From NCBI RefSeq assembly GCF_963676685.1, contig NC_092356.1, positions 19,579,750 to 19,643,749 of the forward strand: a stretch of 64,000 nucleotides of DNA, given 5' to 3'. The stretch is from Mytilus edulis. Its lineage: Eukaryota; Mollusca; Bivalvia; Mytilida; Mytilidae. Of the stretch, positions 33,500 to 46,300 are shown in pieces (the stretch's first letter is position 1; the number at the start of each line of letters is the position of its first letter). The notes beneath the pieces are model-generated. The model was given only the letters and a program-made list of their open reading frames with translations, ran no database searches and was not told where the DNA came from. The translations under genes were made by a program, and so were the position numbers.

Positions 33500-36400
33500 A
33501 ATTGCTGCCGTCTAAAAGTTCACAGGTTAACCACCTTTCTTGTTACTGTTTATGTGCTGCTTATATATAAACATTTTAGCTCTTCTCAGTAGCTAGATAG
33601 AGTTGTAGCTTTTCGTCAAATTAAGTAGTAGCTTCTTTACAGTCTATTTTCGAATGATGCCAAGTGGTGATAGCCTTATTCTTTTGTGCTTTTCTTTCAA
33701 GTTTAGAAATGTTCTTATCTTTCTATCAACTGAACTAATAATTACACATAATTAAGCTGTTAGTTTTCATGCAAACTGGTTTATATTCAAATCATTGTGA
33801 ACTCTCTCATTTAGTCTTTTCAATCTTTATGTATCTTGGAATAATATACTAGTATATTGGTTATAATTAAAAAGGTTTCGGTTCTTTAAAGTCACTGAAG
33901 ATGCAACATGATAGATTTTTCAAATATGTGAGCTAGTGTACAATACAATTCATTTTTGGATAGCTGAAGATTAAAATAGACTTCATAGTGCGTTTATAGG
34001 AACATCAAGATTATGTAATGTTACGTAATATGGGCTGTTTTCTGTATGACAGTCCGTATTTTCATATTCATACCAAGCATTGGTGCGCGGGCAATTATTG
34101 TAATGTTTTTTCCTACTTTTTGAAAAATAAAGCAGCCCCTAGCTATTAATGAATATACCAGTTCCGATCAACGAAAATGGCCGTCATACTAAGATCTGAA
34201 TATATATACATATTAATGAACAAAAAAAAATACAAGACCAGCAAAGGCCAGAGGTTCCTGTCTAGGGACAGGCACAACACACATATGGGTTTAGTGAGAT
34301 ATCAATCCTCCCATATACCTCTTTTACTTATATAGTGAAATAAAAATTCGCTTTTAGCAGCCAGCTGTATGGTTCAATTTTGTCAAAATAAGCTAACAAA
34401 AATTGATTAAGATTTATGTATTTGCATTTGAATAATCGACCTCCGATTGAATGCGTCATCATTTATGATAAGTATGCACATCAACATGAATATCCCGGGT
34501 TTTTTTATAAGACAATCTGAGAAGACAATAGCAAATAAATAAATGTGGTGTATATTTACTGTCTTCTGATTGGTTAATAGTATTACTTTATTTTCAATGT
34601 TGTCATTTTTTATGGCGACACGCACACTCTGACGTTGTATATCCATACGCCAACATCTGTTGACGTTGTTATTGTTCAATTATTCAATGTGAAGAGTCAA
34701 AAATTAATTCTCATAGAAAAAATATGTTTAAGTCCGTTCATGTTTATACACTCTTTAGTTGGACTTTGGGTATTTTGATAGACATTATTCTTCGATTATC
34801 GCCCTTGTTAGCAATCACCTGCTCCGAGAATTCACGAGAAAAACTGTTGTAGCAACAAACGCTGGCGGGGAACCCGAATTTTAGAGTTGCTGAATAAGAT
34901 TGTACAGTAATAAGATAATTTCTAACACACTAGAAATAGCTTTGGGGTTTATTACTTAATCCGTCAAAATTACATGATGTGAACTCTGCAGTTGTTTCCT
35001 AAATTTGTTGATCAATACCCGCGGTTGCTTCGTATGACCAGGGACAGGGTTACGAAATTTTCACAATACCTTTCCTAAATGTTCTTGTTTGGTGTTAGAT
35101 CATCAATAACCTCATCATTTATTACATCTATTCCATACATTATTTATACTTCAGATATAACATTTATAAAATGTTCAGAGGGTATACATGTTGACACAAA
35201 CATGGTTGATGAGCTAGGACATGAAAAACGACCTAATAAGTTTCTGTTCGCCCTATTTTAACATTACTATACACCTTATCGCTAATCCCGGCTGACCCGG
35301 ATGCTTGAACTTTTGACACATACAACAATCACATTTCCATTGTGGCGTCAGATATTTTGTTTTATGACGTCAAAACTTTACGGGAACCTGTGTGATATCC
35401 AGTAATGGCGGACAAATAGCGATAAGGTCTATTCAGGGGCATTGAAGTTGAATAAACTCATTCAGAGAGTTAAATGGTATATATTCTTGAAATTCATGAA
35501 AACAAATTGAAATATTGAAAAGTTGATGGCTTGTTTTAGATTATTATATGTTGAATGACATAATATTAATAATCACTGATAATTCTGGTATCCGTAGTTC
35601 AAGTCCCAAACCTATCCGGCCCAAAGTCAATCCGTCCCCATAATGAAATAATGAATAATCTAGATTGGCAGAATCAATTTGCGCAAATTACAGTTTTGAA
35701 AAGGTATCTTTTTATTTTTTCTGTTGGTATAAACTGTGCCACATTTAACGTTTTGTTGTTTGTTTTTTTTTACCTATATAACACTTTAGATTAAGCTGAA
35801 CATCAAAATGAAGAAAACCCATCAACACATAAACTGTTAAATTATGGATTATAATTTTTCACATGGAAAGAATATTGTCTCATACATGTTAGAAATAATG
35901 TTGTTTAAGCAAATAAGAGTTTTTAATAAGTTTAATCAAATCATCAGTCTATAATTGATTTGTTTATTCAACAATTGTTTGATTGTTGTGAACTTAGGTA
36001 ATGCCACTTGCAATCACCTATCATAACTTAAATAGTTTTCAAAACTTTAGTATATCTGGGAACAGTATATCTAACAATATAATTTCTTCAGTTTATTAAT
36101 TCTGTGCAAGAAAATAGTATTCAAATATTGTGCTCCAAAATTTTCATAAGAAGTACACTGCAAAATGTAATGAAATTTACAATTCATATATACAGTACCG
36201 GTAAGGACTTATTTTTATGGATGTCTTAATCCGTCTAGATGTCAGACTGGTGGACAGTTGCCCCAGTGTAATAAACACCTGCTGTGCAATATCCAAGTGG
36301 AAGGTCGTAAATCAATCTGTACCAGCTTGATTATAATTAAATTTTACCTGTACAGATATTAGTATTTATGGAGGATAGATAAATGTAAAATATTGTTTTG

Positions 36401-38090
36401 TATTCAAAGAGAAAGAATTAAAATTAAAATTAAGTATAATTTTATTTTTTTTATAATTTGAAAATGAAATAAAGACGAGTTTTAACAATATATTGTGTTG
36501 CCAATTATTTCAATAGTTTTGTGACAATAAACTATTTTGTATTTGTATTTGTAAACCGTAAATATTTCATCTAATTCAAAATAATAAGCCTAATAACAAC
36601 CAAGACTGTTTTCAATAGAAGTTTAAATCAAATTGTTGAGACTTCAATCCCGTAAATTATACGAGTTTTCGTTGATGGTTATATTATTTCCCCCTTTAAA
36701 CGTCCTATTCCTTTATATGTTATTATTAGAAACTCAATTTTGAATATACTTGAGGCCAACATATCGTATTTATAAAATATGTATAGGCATTGTGAATTAA
36801 GTCATTTTCCTTTTGATACAACTTTCCCGTCGGAGCCTCTACATCTATTCACACCTGTCAATCATTTCTCGCAAGTGAAACATTTTGGACAGACAGATCA
36901 CTCGTGCTTTCTATTTTGACATATTTCCCGTTAATCTCTTTGAAAGTCAAACAATTGGTTTCTTTTAATACAATATTGATAACGCCGAGATCATATTTCG
37001 ATTCCTATTTTTTTTAAATTGTTGCCTTTCTATTTTTATGTCTGAAATTTTTTATGAAAATCGCCGGTGTTATAAATATATTTTACAAATTGTATTAAAT
37101 CGATACACGAAAATCAAAGTTTAACCTTATATAGTTTATTGAATAAATGCACATTTATACCCCAATGGGGTTGAAGGCTAGTCGTACTAGTCGTGATCAG
37201 CTGGCTTTACTTTTTCGTCGCACTTCTAGTCATTCTAAAGCTCGTGCAGTCAGTATGATTTTTTAAATCGATGTTGTATTATTTCCGAAGTTTAAAGGAG
37301 GTCTCCAAATAGATTATTTAAATGGGAATCCGGGAAATGACTGATAAAAATAAAACAAAAAATAGTTAAAGAAGACTAAATCTTGTTTTGATTATACATG
37401 TATGTAAATCGATTAAATTTCTATTCTGGTAAATCGATCAAGAGCCTCAAAACTAAAGCACAATACTGTCAATCATTCCACATCAAATTTAATCATGAAT
37501 GGATTTTCCCACGGTCGTTCAGTAAGGTCACCTGTGTTTACTGTTACGACATTTCCCGCCATATAAAAATCTCGTGCAATGGACAAAATCGTTCTTTAAT
37601 ATCTTTTATTAGCATTCAATATTATTCAACCACGTGCACGCTGTTGATCACTGATATGTGTATTAGGAATTGTCTTTTCACAGCAATTTTTTCTTTTAGA
37701 TTGCTATAAAAAAATATAACATACAAGTTTCCTTTTTTACATGGATTTGTGCGTAAATTAATATTATGCAATTGAGTTCAGGATTTCGGAATCTGGGAAT
37801 TCTTTTTTGCCATGTTGGGATTTAAATTTATTTAAATTCAGGACCTTTGGGACTTCGTGTTTTTAAGCCCGGGATTTCGAGATCCGAACCCCTTTTACCC
37901 CTACCCCCAAATGCAGATCAATTATATTAATTTAGCATAATGAACAAACACGGAAATCTTAAAATAAACTTATGCAATAAAATACAATAACATCAATACA
38001 TGACGTCACCATTAACAGTCAACGTGACGTCATGAACCCCCCTATGAAATTTACTAACCCCTACAGATTCATAGGGGGTCACCACGTGAC
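33500..38090. other. no gene recognised
   Basis: About 4.6 kb without a supportable exon. A weak hairpin at about 35268-35432 (accttatcgct, tagcgataaggt) has a block (ttatgacgtcaaaactttac) that recurs inverted near 21250-21300. The section at 37770-37910 is GC-richer (aagcccgggatttcgagatc) and looks like a dispersed repeat. The longest open frames, up to 103 codons, show no domain. Confidence 0.4.
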
Positions 38091-38140
38091 AGCGTTTAAC
38101 CAATCACAACGTGATAATTTACCTGCGGTGCGATAAATAT
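38000..38140 (+). repeat. dispersed repeat E
   Basis: tttactaacccctacagatt, catagggggtcaccacgtga, accaatcacaacgtgataat. A second copy lies at 57530-57620 (tttactaacctcctacggat, agagggtcaccatgtgatgg). Confidence 0.6.
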
Positions 38141-38593
38141 ATTTTGTTATCTATTTATAAAGATAATTACATTGTATTCAAATATTCTACTACATGTATG
38201 CAAATCAAAGGGAAAATAATAAATTATAAATTTGTTGCATCAATACAAATATTCTGTCAATTTTTCAACAAAATTAAACATATTCTGTTCAAATAAAAAA
38301 TATTATATACATTTGTAACTATAGACATCAATTTGAAAAAAATAAAGAACGGGGCAAACAGGTACTACATGTAGGCGAGTATGAATCAGGCTGAACCGAC
38401 CAGGATTTAACTTTTGGTACCCATAGACATATTCTCCGAAGTGTTTTAGAAAATTACATTACAAAGACATAGACCGGTTTCCTTTTATAAATTTGAAATT
38501 TTGACTTAATGATTAAGAGTATTGTCATGTAGGCCGAATTCTTCTGTCCTTATCATAAATGCATATATTTCCCAATTTCCATTTGATTTTTTT

Positions 38594-38865
38594 TATGCCC
38601 CACCTATGATAGTAGAGGGGCATTATGTTTTCTGGTCTGTGGGTCCATTTGTCCATCTGTCCTGTTGCAGGTTAAAGTTTTTGGTAAAGGTAGTTTTTGA
38701 TGAAGTTGAAGTCCAATTAACTTGAAACTTTGAAACTTAGTACACATGTCCCCTTTGATATCATCTATATAATTTAAATGCCAAATTAGACTTTGACCCC
38801 AATTTCACAGTCCACTGAACATAGAAAATTATAGTGCAAGTGGGGCTTTGGACACATTCTTGTTT
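38594..38865 (+). repeat. tatgcccc-type interspersed element
   Basis: Runs from tatgccccacctatgatagt through ggttaaagtttttggtaaag, gatgaagttgaagtccaatt and atagaaaattatagtgcaag to gacacattcttgttt. A second full copy is at 59888-60157 and a 3' end at 57119-57217. It often gives spurious protein predictions (KFLVKVVFDEVEVQ), and does so here. Confidence 0.8.
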
Positions 38866-39359
38866 GAATTTGCTATTTGCTTTTTTTGTGCAATACAGAG
38901 ACAGTAACTGAAAGCAGTGTCCCTCAGGAGATTTGCATATAATTTGTTTGTGCTCCATTTTCACTGATTGTATACATTTTTCAGCTATCTGTACCAATAT
39001 ATGCTAATACTAGTAATACATGTAGCTAAATGGTTTTTCTATATTTACAACGTACATGTGCCTTACAATGATCAACAACACTTCTGAGTCTAGATAATTC
39101 ACTTTTTTAACATTTATTTCATTCTACTTTCATTCTTAACAAGCTAAAAAAAAAGTGGATTTTCTAGACTCAGAAAGATCCTTGTTCATAATTTACATGT
39201 AAATTTTTTGTAAAAGAAATGGAGAAGATACCAATTAGCTATCAAACTCTTTGCAATAAAATTGCCACAAAAACACAAATAACACAAAAACCAGGCCACA
39301 AAGCACAACTAATTACTAGTTTATTTCATCCCAATCAATCTGTCAATAACAACAATAAA

Positions 39360-39620
39360 GATTTTCATACATTTGACAAGGGGGTCTTCATTGGGGGTTC
39401 TGATCCCAGATCCCGCTTACTGTTTTGTCAAATTCCTGTATCATGCTTACACTATGTACAACTACAAATGTATGTAAGCACTTTTCATTTTTTTTGTAAT
39501 TCCCCGTGTCCAATAGACTTCATTTCCCGTTTTCACGGCACAATAATTTGACTTTTACGTGTTAGGCTTACAAAAAATCAGCAACCCTGCGCCATGCTTA
39601 GACCCCAATGAGACTCACGA
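39360..39620 (+). repeat. probable dispersed repeat
   Basis: A GC-richer block (gacaagggggtcttcattgg, gatcccagatcccgcttact, gttttcacggcacaataatt, gaccccaatgagactcacg) resembling a mussel interspersed family. Only one copy is in the window, so support is limited. The 110-codon frame over it is not treated as a gene. Confidence 0.35.
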
Positions 39621-40016
39621 ACAATATATGTCAAAATAGCTTTGTGAATACCATAAAACATTTAAACATTCAATCAACTAATTACAAAACAATATTTCAT
39701 TTTAAAGTTCACAAAACTTTATTTATAAAATTATAAATATGTGAATAAATACATTTTTAAAAAACATCTTATAATTAAAACTCACAAGTATCAAATTAAG
39801 AAAAAAAAGAATTTGGATTCAGCAGTATCTTTTTCGAGATTAAAATTGTATATTATCTGAAATACTGTCTGATTTTACTTTTCAATTATTAGAAATAAAT
39901 TGTTCAAATTAGTTAACACTGATCAAATTCAATATGGAACTTTCACAATAATTATATGTACGATCGATCTTTCATCTTGGTCTGCAGTCTACCATATTTT
40001 TTCTTTAATATTAGAT

Positions 40017-40210
40017 AGGGCTATTCCATTAAAATGTATGTGGGTTGGTAGGAAAGGATTTTCAAAAAATCCCAACAACCAAGACCCATTTTTAAGATAA
40101 TTTAAATTTGCATAATGGTGATATACACATACTGAAAAAACATCCATGACCCAGATTCAATAATTAAACAACCTTTGTACCCCCCACATACATTTTAATG
40201 GAATAGCCCT
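40017..40210. mobile_element. MITE directly upstream of LRRC34 exon 1, 194 bp
   Basis: Near-perfect 28-bp inverted ends: agggctattccattaaaatg then tatgtggg on the left, cccacata then cattttaatggaatagccct on the right. It ends 34 bases before the LRRC34 ATG, just upstream of a likely splice acceptor (ttgttgcag) at 40222-40230. Confidence 0.85.
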
Positions 40211-40244
40211 TACTTTTGCATCTTGTTGCAGGGTAACATCAAAG

Positions 40245-40360
40245 ATGTCAGACATCCATTCAACAGCATACAGATATGATGCGGTGTGTACAGAATTAGG
40301 CAGACAACCACATCCTTACATTTTGAAAATGTTTGAAAGGGAAAAAGAAGACACTGTATT
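40245..40360 (+). CDS. LRRC34: LRRC34 coding exon 1
   Basis: Starts MSDIHSTAYRYDAVCTELGR and ends EKEDTV plus two bases, donor GTATGT. It is preceded by an acceptor-like ttgttgcag at 40222-40230, so a 5' UTR exon probably lies further upstream. The two leftover bases match the one-base start of exon 2, which supports the join. It is the least certain exon because it lies 5.2 kb from the next one. Confidence 0.8.
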
Positions 40361-43300
40361 GTATGTATTGATAATATATTTTCTCTCTTTCAATAACATT
40401 CACTTTTAAACAAAAAATAAACATGATGTATAACAGTTTTGATTACCCATTTCATAAATGTATTAAATTTAGTAAGAATATGAGTTATTCCCCTTTCCTA
40501 AGGATACTTGCCATGGTATACTCCCATAAACAGCAAAGGATTAGCAGTTTTTTTGGTCTGTCTTCTGATTGGAATGTTTTGGTGTATATTTATTTTATTT
40601 AAAGTCGGTAGCTATATATAGGATGCACAATTGCAATAAACATATATATGGGGGAGGATAAACTAACAAATCCTGCTTCTTTCAATTTCTAATTCTACCT
40701 TTAATAAGCTCTGATTTGAATGTGACATTTTCTTTTAAAGTTTTACCCATATCATTCTCCTACTAAATAAAAAATTACCTCAGAAATGATAATGAAATAC
40801 CTTATGAAGTGTTTTTTTAAAAACTAAATCCTGTAATATGTTCTACACCTAAGAAGGGAAATAACTCATACATTTATTGAATTGAAAATTCATCAAGTTG
40901 CAGCTAATTCACCTTTTCAGAATCTAAAGAATCATGGGTAATTTCATTACTCGTATCCCAAAATGAAAATAACTTCACATCATTGGTTGAATTTCCATTG
41001 TTTTTGACATTTTTAACCAATCACAACGTTTTGGTGTACACTTTTGAAAATATTACCCAGGATGCAGTAGATTCTGAAATGGAGAATTGACAAGTGCTAT
41101 TATATCATAAAAAGAATGAAACTGCTTTTAGAAGAAAAACTATGTATTCTTGCTTTTAGTATTACACAAAAAACATGATAAAACTAAATTCTTTAGAATT
41201 TAACAAAACAGACTATTATTTATACTATTAATTTTCAGCAATTGATGGTCAGAAAAATCTCCACGAGTATATTGATTTTTAAGCTTTATACATGTAAGGG
41301 GAAACATTTTATTGTTCGTGAATATTTAGGAAGAATGGTATGGTGCCTTTATTCTTCATCATATAAGCGTTTGATAGAGACCCTGTGTGGTGATGATATT
41401 AAAAAAAAATGTATTCAGGTTTATAAATAAAACTACCAAAAGAAGAGTTCTTTTGAAGATATAAAAACTATGAAATGTTTGAATTTACAACACACATCTG
41501 GATGGAACAACTTTGTATGGAAATCTATCTGAAGCCTATTATTTTAAAACATCTATGTTAACGCAAACCAAATTTTCTGCATATTAAGAAAATGTACATG
41601 ACTAGATCTCACCTTTATTCAAATCTAATGTTTATTATGCATAATGCAGCAGAAATGTTTGATTAACAAATGAGCATGCTTCCCTTTTACCTTCTTTTTT
41701 TTTTTAATAATTTATAGTATTTCATCAGTTTTAACATGTTAAAGCAATAATAAATATACATATATTCACAGTGTTTGTAGAAATTAATGATATAAAAAAA
41801 TAAAACTAGTGCACATATCAATTTTATTTTGTACTTTTATTTACAAACCTTCAACAATAGATGAAAATATTATTATTTGTGTTAATACATTATTGTGTGT
41901 CCACATTTTTTTGTGACATTAACTAACAAATTCACAATATTCACCGCACAACAGACGAAAGAAAACTGGGTAAGTATAGAAGTGTGGTTACCACAAACAC
42001 CATTCACTTCTATTTATAACTACGGTCTGATTGCTGGTGTTTTGAAAATCTCCTGATTTATTCCTGATCTTACTTCTATTTAGATTTATTCATAAGTAAT
42101 ATTGCATTAACTAGAAAATTGATAAAAAAAGATTAACCTGGAACCAAATTTTTCAAATAATGTAAACATTTAATACCAGTTTAGCAGTAAATGAACTTTC
42201 TTGCCTACCTCAGGCTCTTGTTAAATTTAATCTTAAAAGTAATTCATTGATGACATAATTAACATAACAATTTTCTGCACCAGCTGATCATGGTGATGCA
42301 CATTTCCATAATAAATGTCTCTTCAGTTAATCTTGAGGCCTCAATATTTGCAAATTCAATGCTAATTAAAAATATATGAGCTATAAAATATACTAAAAAG
42401 GACAAATAGTATAGCCATTTGGCTGGACACTTCAAAGCTTTGCACGAGGGAAATATACAATGTATTCCTTAATTTGAAAATAATTTCTAAAATTTTGATA
42501 ACTCAATTTTTTTTTGTTTCATGCCAATTCCAAAGTTCTAGCTTTTAAAACTGGGCTGGTGATACCATTATGGTATGACAGTCCACCAGCAGAGTACTGC
42601 AAAGACCCAATAATTGTGATATCATGAGAAATTTGAAACACCAGTCACTAATATACAATCAGTCTGTTTATGAATTAACAATTCTCACATTTCACAGTTT
42701 TTAACACTGTAACCAACCTTCTATTGTTTGAGTGTTACTCTGTTATATTATCTTTACTCCTAACAAGGACAACCATTTGTCTGACTTCTTCTTACTTAGT
42801 ATTGAATTATGTCATTTGACAAGCAGTTTAAAGATAGCAGCATGTACATAATCAACAGTAAAATGCATGTGCATGTAGATAAATGACATATATAGGTTAT
42901 GAGTATGCTGGTTTATCACATGTTTTCTAATCTTATAATATATATTCTTTTTTTCATAGCTTTTTTGAAAGAAAAAGGTGTTAATTCTAAATGTATGAAA
43001 AATTTAGGGAGCATAATTTCCTGCAAAATTTTCAATGGCTTATATCTTGAAAACAAGAACAGTCATTTAAAAGGCTTATAATTTTGAAACAGATGAGCAC
43101 ACACACGACATCCTTAAATCATCCATCAAGCAATTACAAATAGCACTAGGAAACTTTTATATTTATCTAAGCTAATAAGGTCATTATAATGATTTTAAAT
43201 AGATTGAATCCATTTCAATGATATTTTTAAAAGCAGTGTAGTAACATTTTTATGCCATAAAATTATGACTGAATATGTAAATTAAATTTTGGAAAATGTA

Positions 43301-46300
43301 TGATTTTACCAGCAATTTTACTACTCATCTGAGTTTGTTATGTGCATGAGTTATATTAAATCATCTTAGCTTTATAACATGACATGTACTAAACTCTTTG
43401 TTACTGTTTTAATCAAGGATTGTGTAACAAACTTCATTTGGTGACTCTGAGTGTAGAATTTAGGTGTTCTATAAATGATATGTTATTATTTCCTCAATGA
43501 AACATAACATGCCTACAGGATTTTATCATGTGAGACAAATATGGAGGGGGGACCCATGGGACTATTTTTTGTACATGTATGTCCTGCTCCACATAGGTAA
43601 TGCTTCCCTAGGGCTACTTCCTGGCTCACTTCTGAATTGTGATAGTAAGATCAATGAAATTTTGTATAATACTGCATTATTATCAGTACATAAATGTTAA
43701 AGTTTTACAGCTATTTTGAGATCATCGATCATGCTACCCATGCAGGTCAACCCCCAAGCAACTTTCAATTAATAAGCAATTTTCAATGTTAGATTTTGTG
43801 CTTAAGTTAGATTGATAGGAAAAACTATGATAAATGATCATAAATCCATTATTTATTTCCTACAAAGTTTCATTACTTTATCTGTATACATCTGTTTGAC
43901 AGTTATTTCAAGGCCTTGTAGTCCCCATATCAAGGCCAAGCAACTTTCAATTAATAAGCAATTCCCAATGTTAATGTTTATTCTTAAGTTCGTCTGACAG
44001 AAACAACTTGTAATATAGATCAAGGATATTTTTTTATAAAGTTGCATTTACCATAACTGTCCTTACATAAATGTTTGACAGTTTTTTCAAGGCTTTGTCC
44101 CCTTTATTATTTTTCCTCAGAACACAATCATATATACATAATTAATTTATATCATGTATATATATAAAATATAAGAAAACGGCTCATTCTGTTATGAGTG
44201 CTGAGGAATTAAAAAATACTATGTGTCAGACTGACTGGTGGTTTATTGTGATTAATGTATTAAGTATTTTATATAAATTTTGATTTTTTTTACTGACATT
44301 ATAACATATTTTATTAGTGGTGGTAGAGTTGGTTCAAGTAGAAAAAGTATTAGTACTGACAGGTGAGATCACATGACAGTCACATGGTTTTGTACTTCCC
44401 ATGATAATGCAATTTGTTCACAGCACATAAAATTTGATTTTTAAGAATTTCCAGATTGACATTTTCAAAACCCTGTCACTTGAAAGGTACATTGCACTAG
44501 TCTATTTTAAAAATGGAAATAAGTTTTTATCTCTATTTTTTGCAACTTAAAAAGTCGCACTAATTTTGATATCAAAAATAGTTATTAAAAGAATGATATT
44601 CAAAATGATTTACAATTAATTTATATAATCAATAAACATCATATTTTAAAAACTTATATATATATGAGTGAGAGACAAAAACAATGGTGACAGTATTAGT
44701 TGCTGATAATCTAAATCATTTCCATTGGAACCTGGCGGATATTTGTCTCATTGGCAATTATACCACATCTTCCATAATTTTGATATGCAATTATATTATA
44801 TATAGTAATTGTTAACTTTTTGTACTCATTGTCTTGTAAATATTGTCAAAACAGTGCATGTACAGTTTAAGTGGTAACTGTTACATATAAAGTCAAGATA
44901 AAATAATTTTCATTCTAATATTTCCTTGGTAAGATTTAATTCCCTTTTAACATGTAATTGTTATTTAACTCTTTAACAATGGTTTGCAGCCTGAGGTCGT
45001 GTGGTGAAAGCTTTATGTTAACTTATACAGAAGATATGATATATAATTCCATAATTAACAAATGCTTTTCTGTAAGACAATTAATTTTCAGCCTCAGAAA
45101 TTTAGAATCTTATAATAAATATATGCCATATATTTGAAAAAGATTGCAAAATTCACAAATAGCATGTTTGCTTTTTAACAGTCAAAGTATATTAATAAAG
45201 GTTTGAAAAAAAAAACTGAATTGTTTTAATTCTTTGGTTCTTTGTTATACTCTTTAAGTAATCTGAATTAAAAGTTCATCAACAAAAATGATAATTTTAC
45301 TAATTTCATGTATTTGATAGTTTATCTTTTTTAACTATCTATATATCTATATGAACATTTCCTAATTGTGAATTTAAAATATTAGGGTATGATATGATTT
45401 GAATATTTTTATTACCTTTGATATATTAAATAGTTGATAATAGATAATTTTAACCAGTGATATTTCAGTATAATTATACAATATATAATATTATATCTAT
45501 TCAAACTATTTTAATACTTGTATTACATCTTAATGTATATACACTTCCATTGATTGAATAACCAATTAACGTCTTCATTTACTATGATAATTTCAGTGAT
45601 TTCAAAGACCAGATGCACTTGTATTTGGCGGGAAACAATAACTTGTTGACAGATAAACGTATAGAGGACCCAGACTGTGAAACATTGTACAAAACTCTAC
45701 AGAACAATAGCTATGTGACCAGTCTAGATCTACGATACAATCTTATTACTGATGAAGGAGCTAAGTTTATTGCTAAACTTATTGAGGTAAGACATCATTT
45801 GACAAGTCTAGATCTACGATACAATCTTATCACTGATGAAGGAGCTAAGTTTATTGCTAAACTCATTGAGGTAAGACATCCAGGAGACTAATTGAGAATT
45901 CGTTTATTTTCATTGGTTCCTAAATTTTCCTGAACAAGAAAATTTAAGGGATATTTGATTTTCATGTTTTTCCATAGCTTAAGTCTACATGCGTAACCTG
46001 AGCTAGCGAAATAGGATTAGTTTATTTTCATTGGTTCCTAAATTTTCCTGAACGAAAATAATTTTAGGGATGTTTGATTTTTATGTTTTTCCATAGCTTA
46101 AGTCTACATGCATACCTGAGCTAGCGAAATATATAGCTAGACTATAGAAAATTTTAAAATTTTAATTCATGGTTTACCAACAAAATCCACAAAAAATGGT
46201 ATCATGTGGTCGAGTTATACATGTTAGGCCAAATAAAAAAGTATGTGTGGTTCCAGTTACATGTGAAAAAAAGTTAGGGTAGGTAGGTAGGGATTTTTTT

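Noticed and set aside
37398..37709. 103-codon open frame
   Set aside because: No domain, no splice context, AT-rich codon use, and no similarity to any family I recognise; frames of this length are expected by chance in 64 kb.
38522..38725. Frame with KFLVKVVFDEVEVQ that recurs at 59726-60016
   Set aside because: The recurrence is due to the tatgcccc-type repeat at both places, not to a protein family.
39219..39551. 110-codon open frame
   Set aside because: It overlaps a probable dispersed repeat and has no recognisable motif.
45787..45891. Reading exon 2 through both donors as a terminal exon (ending VRHPGD)
   Set aside because: Exons 3-9 join perfectly in frame and match LRRC34; read-through is only a by-product of the duplicated donor.
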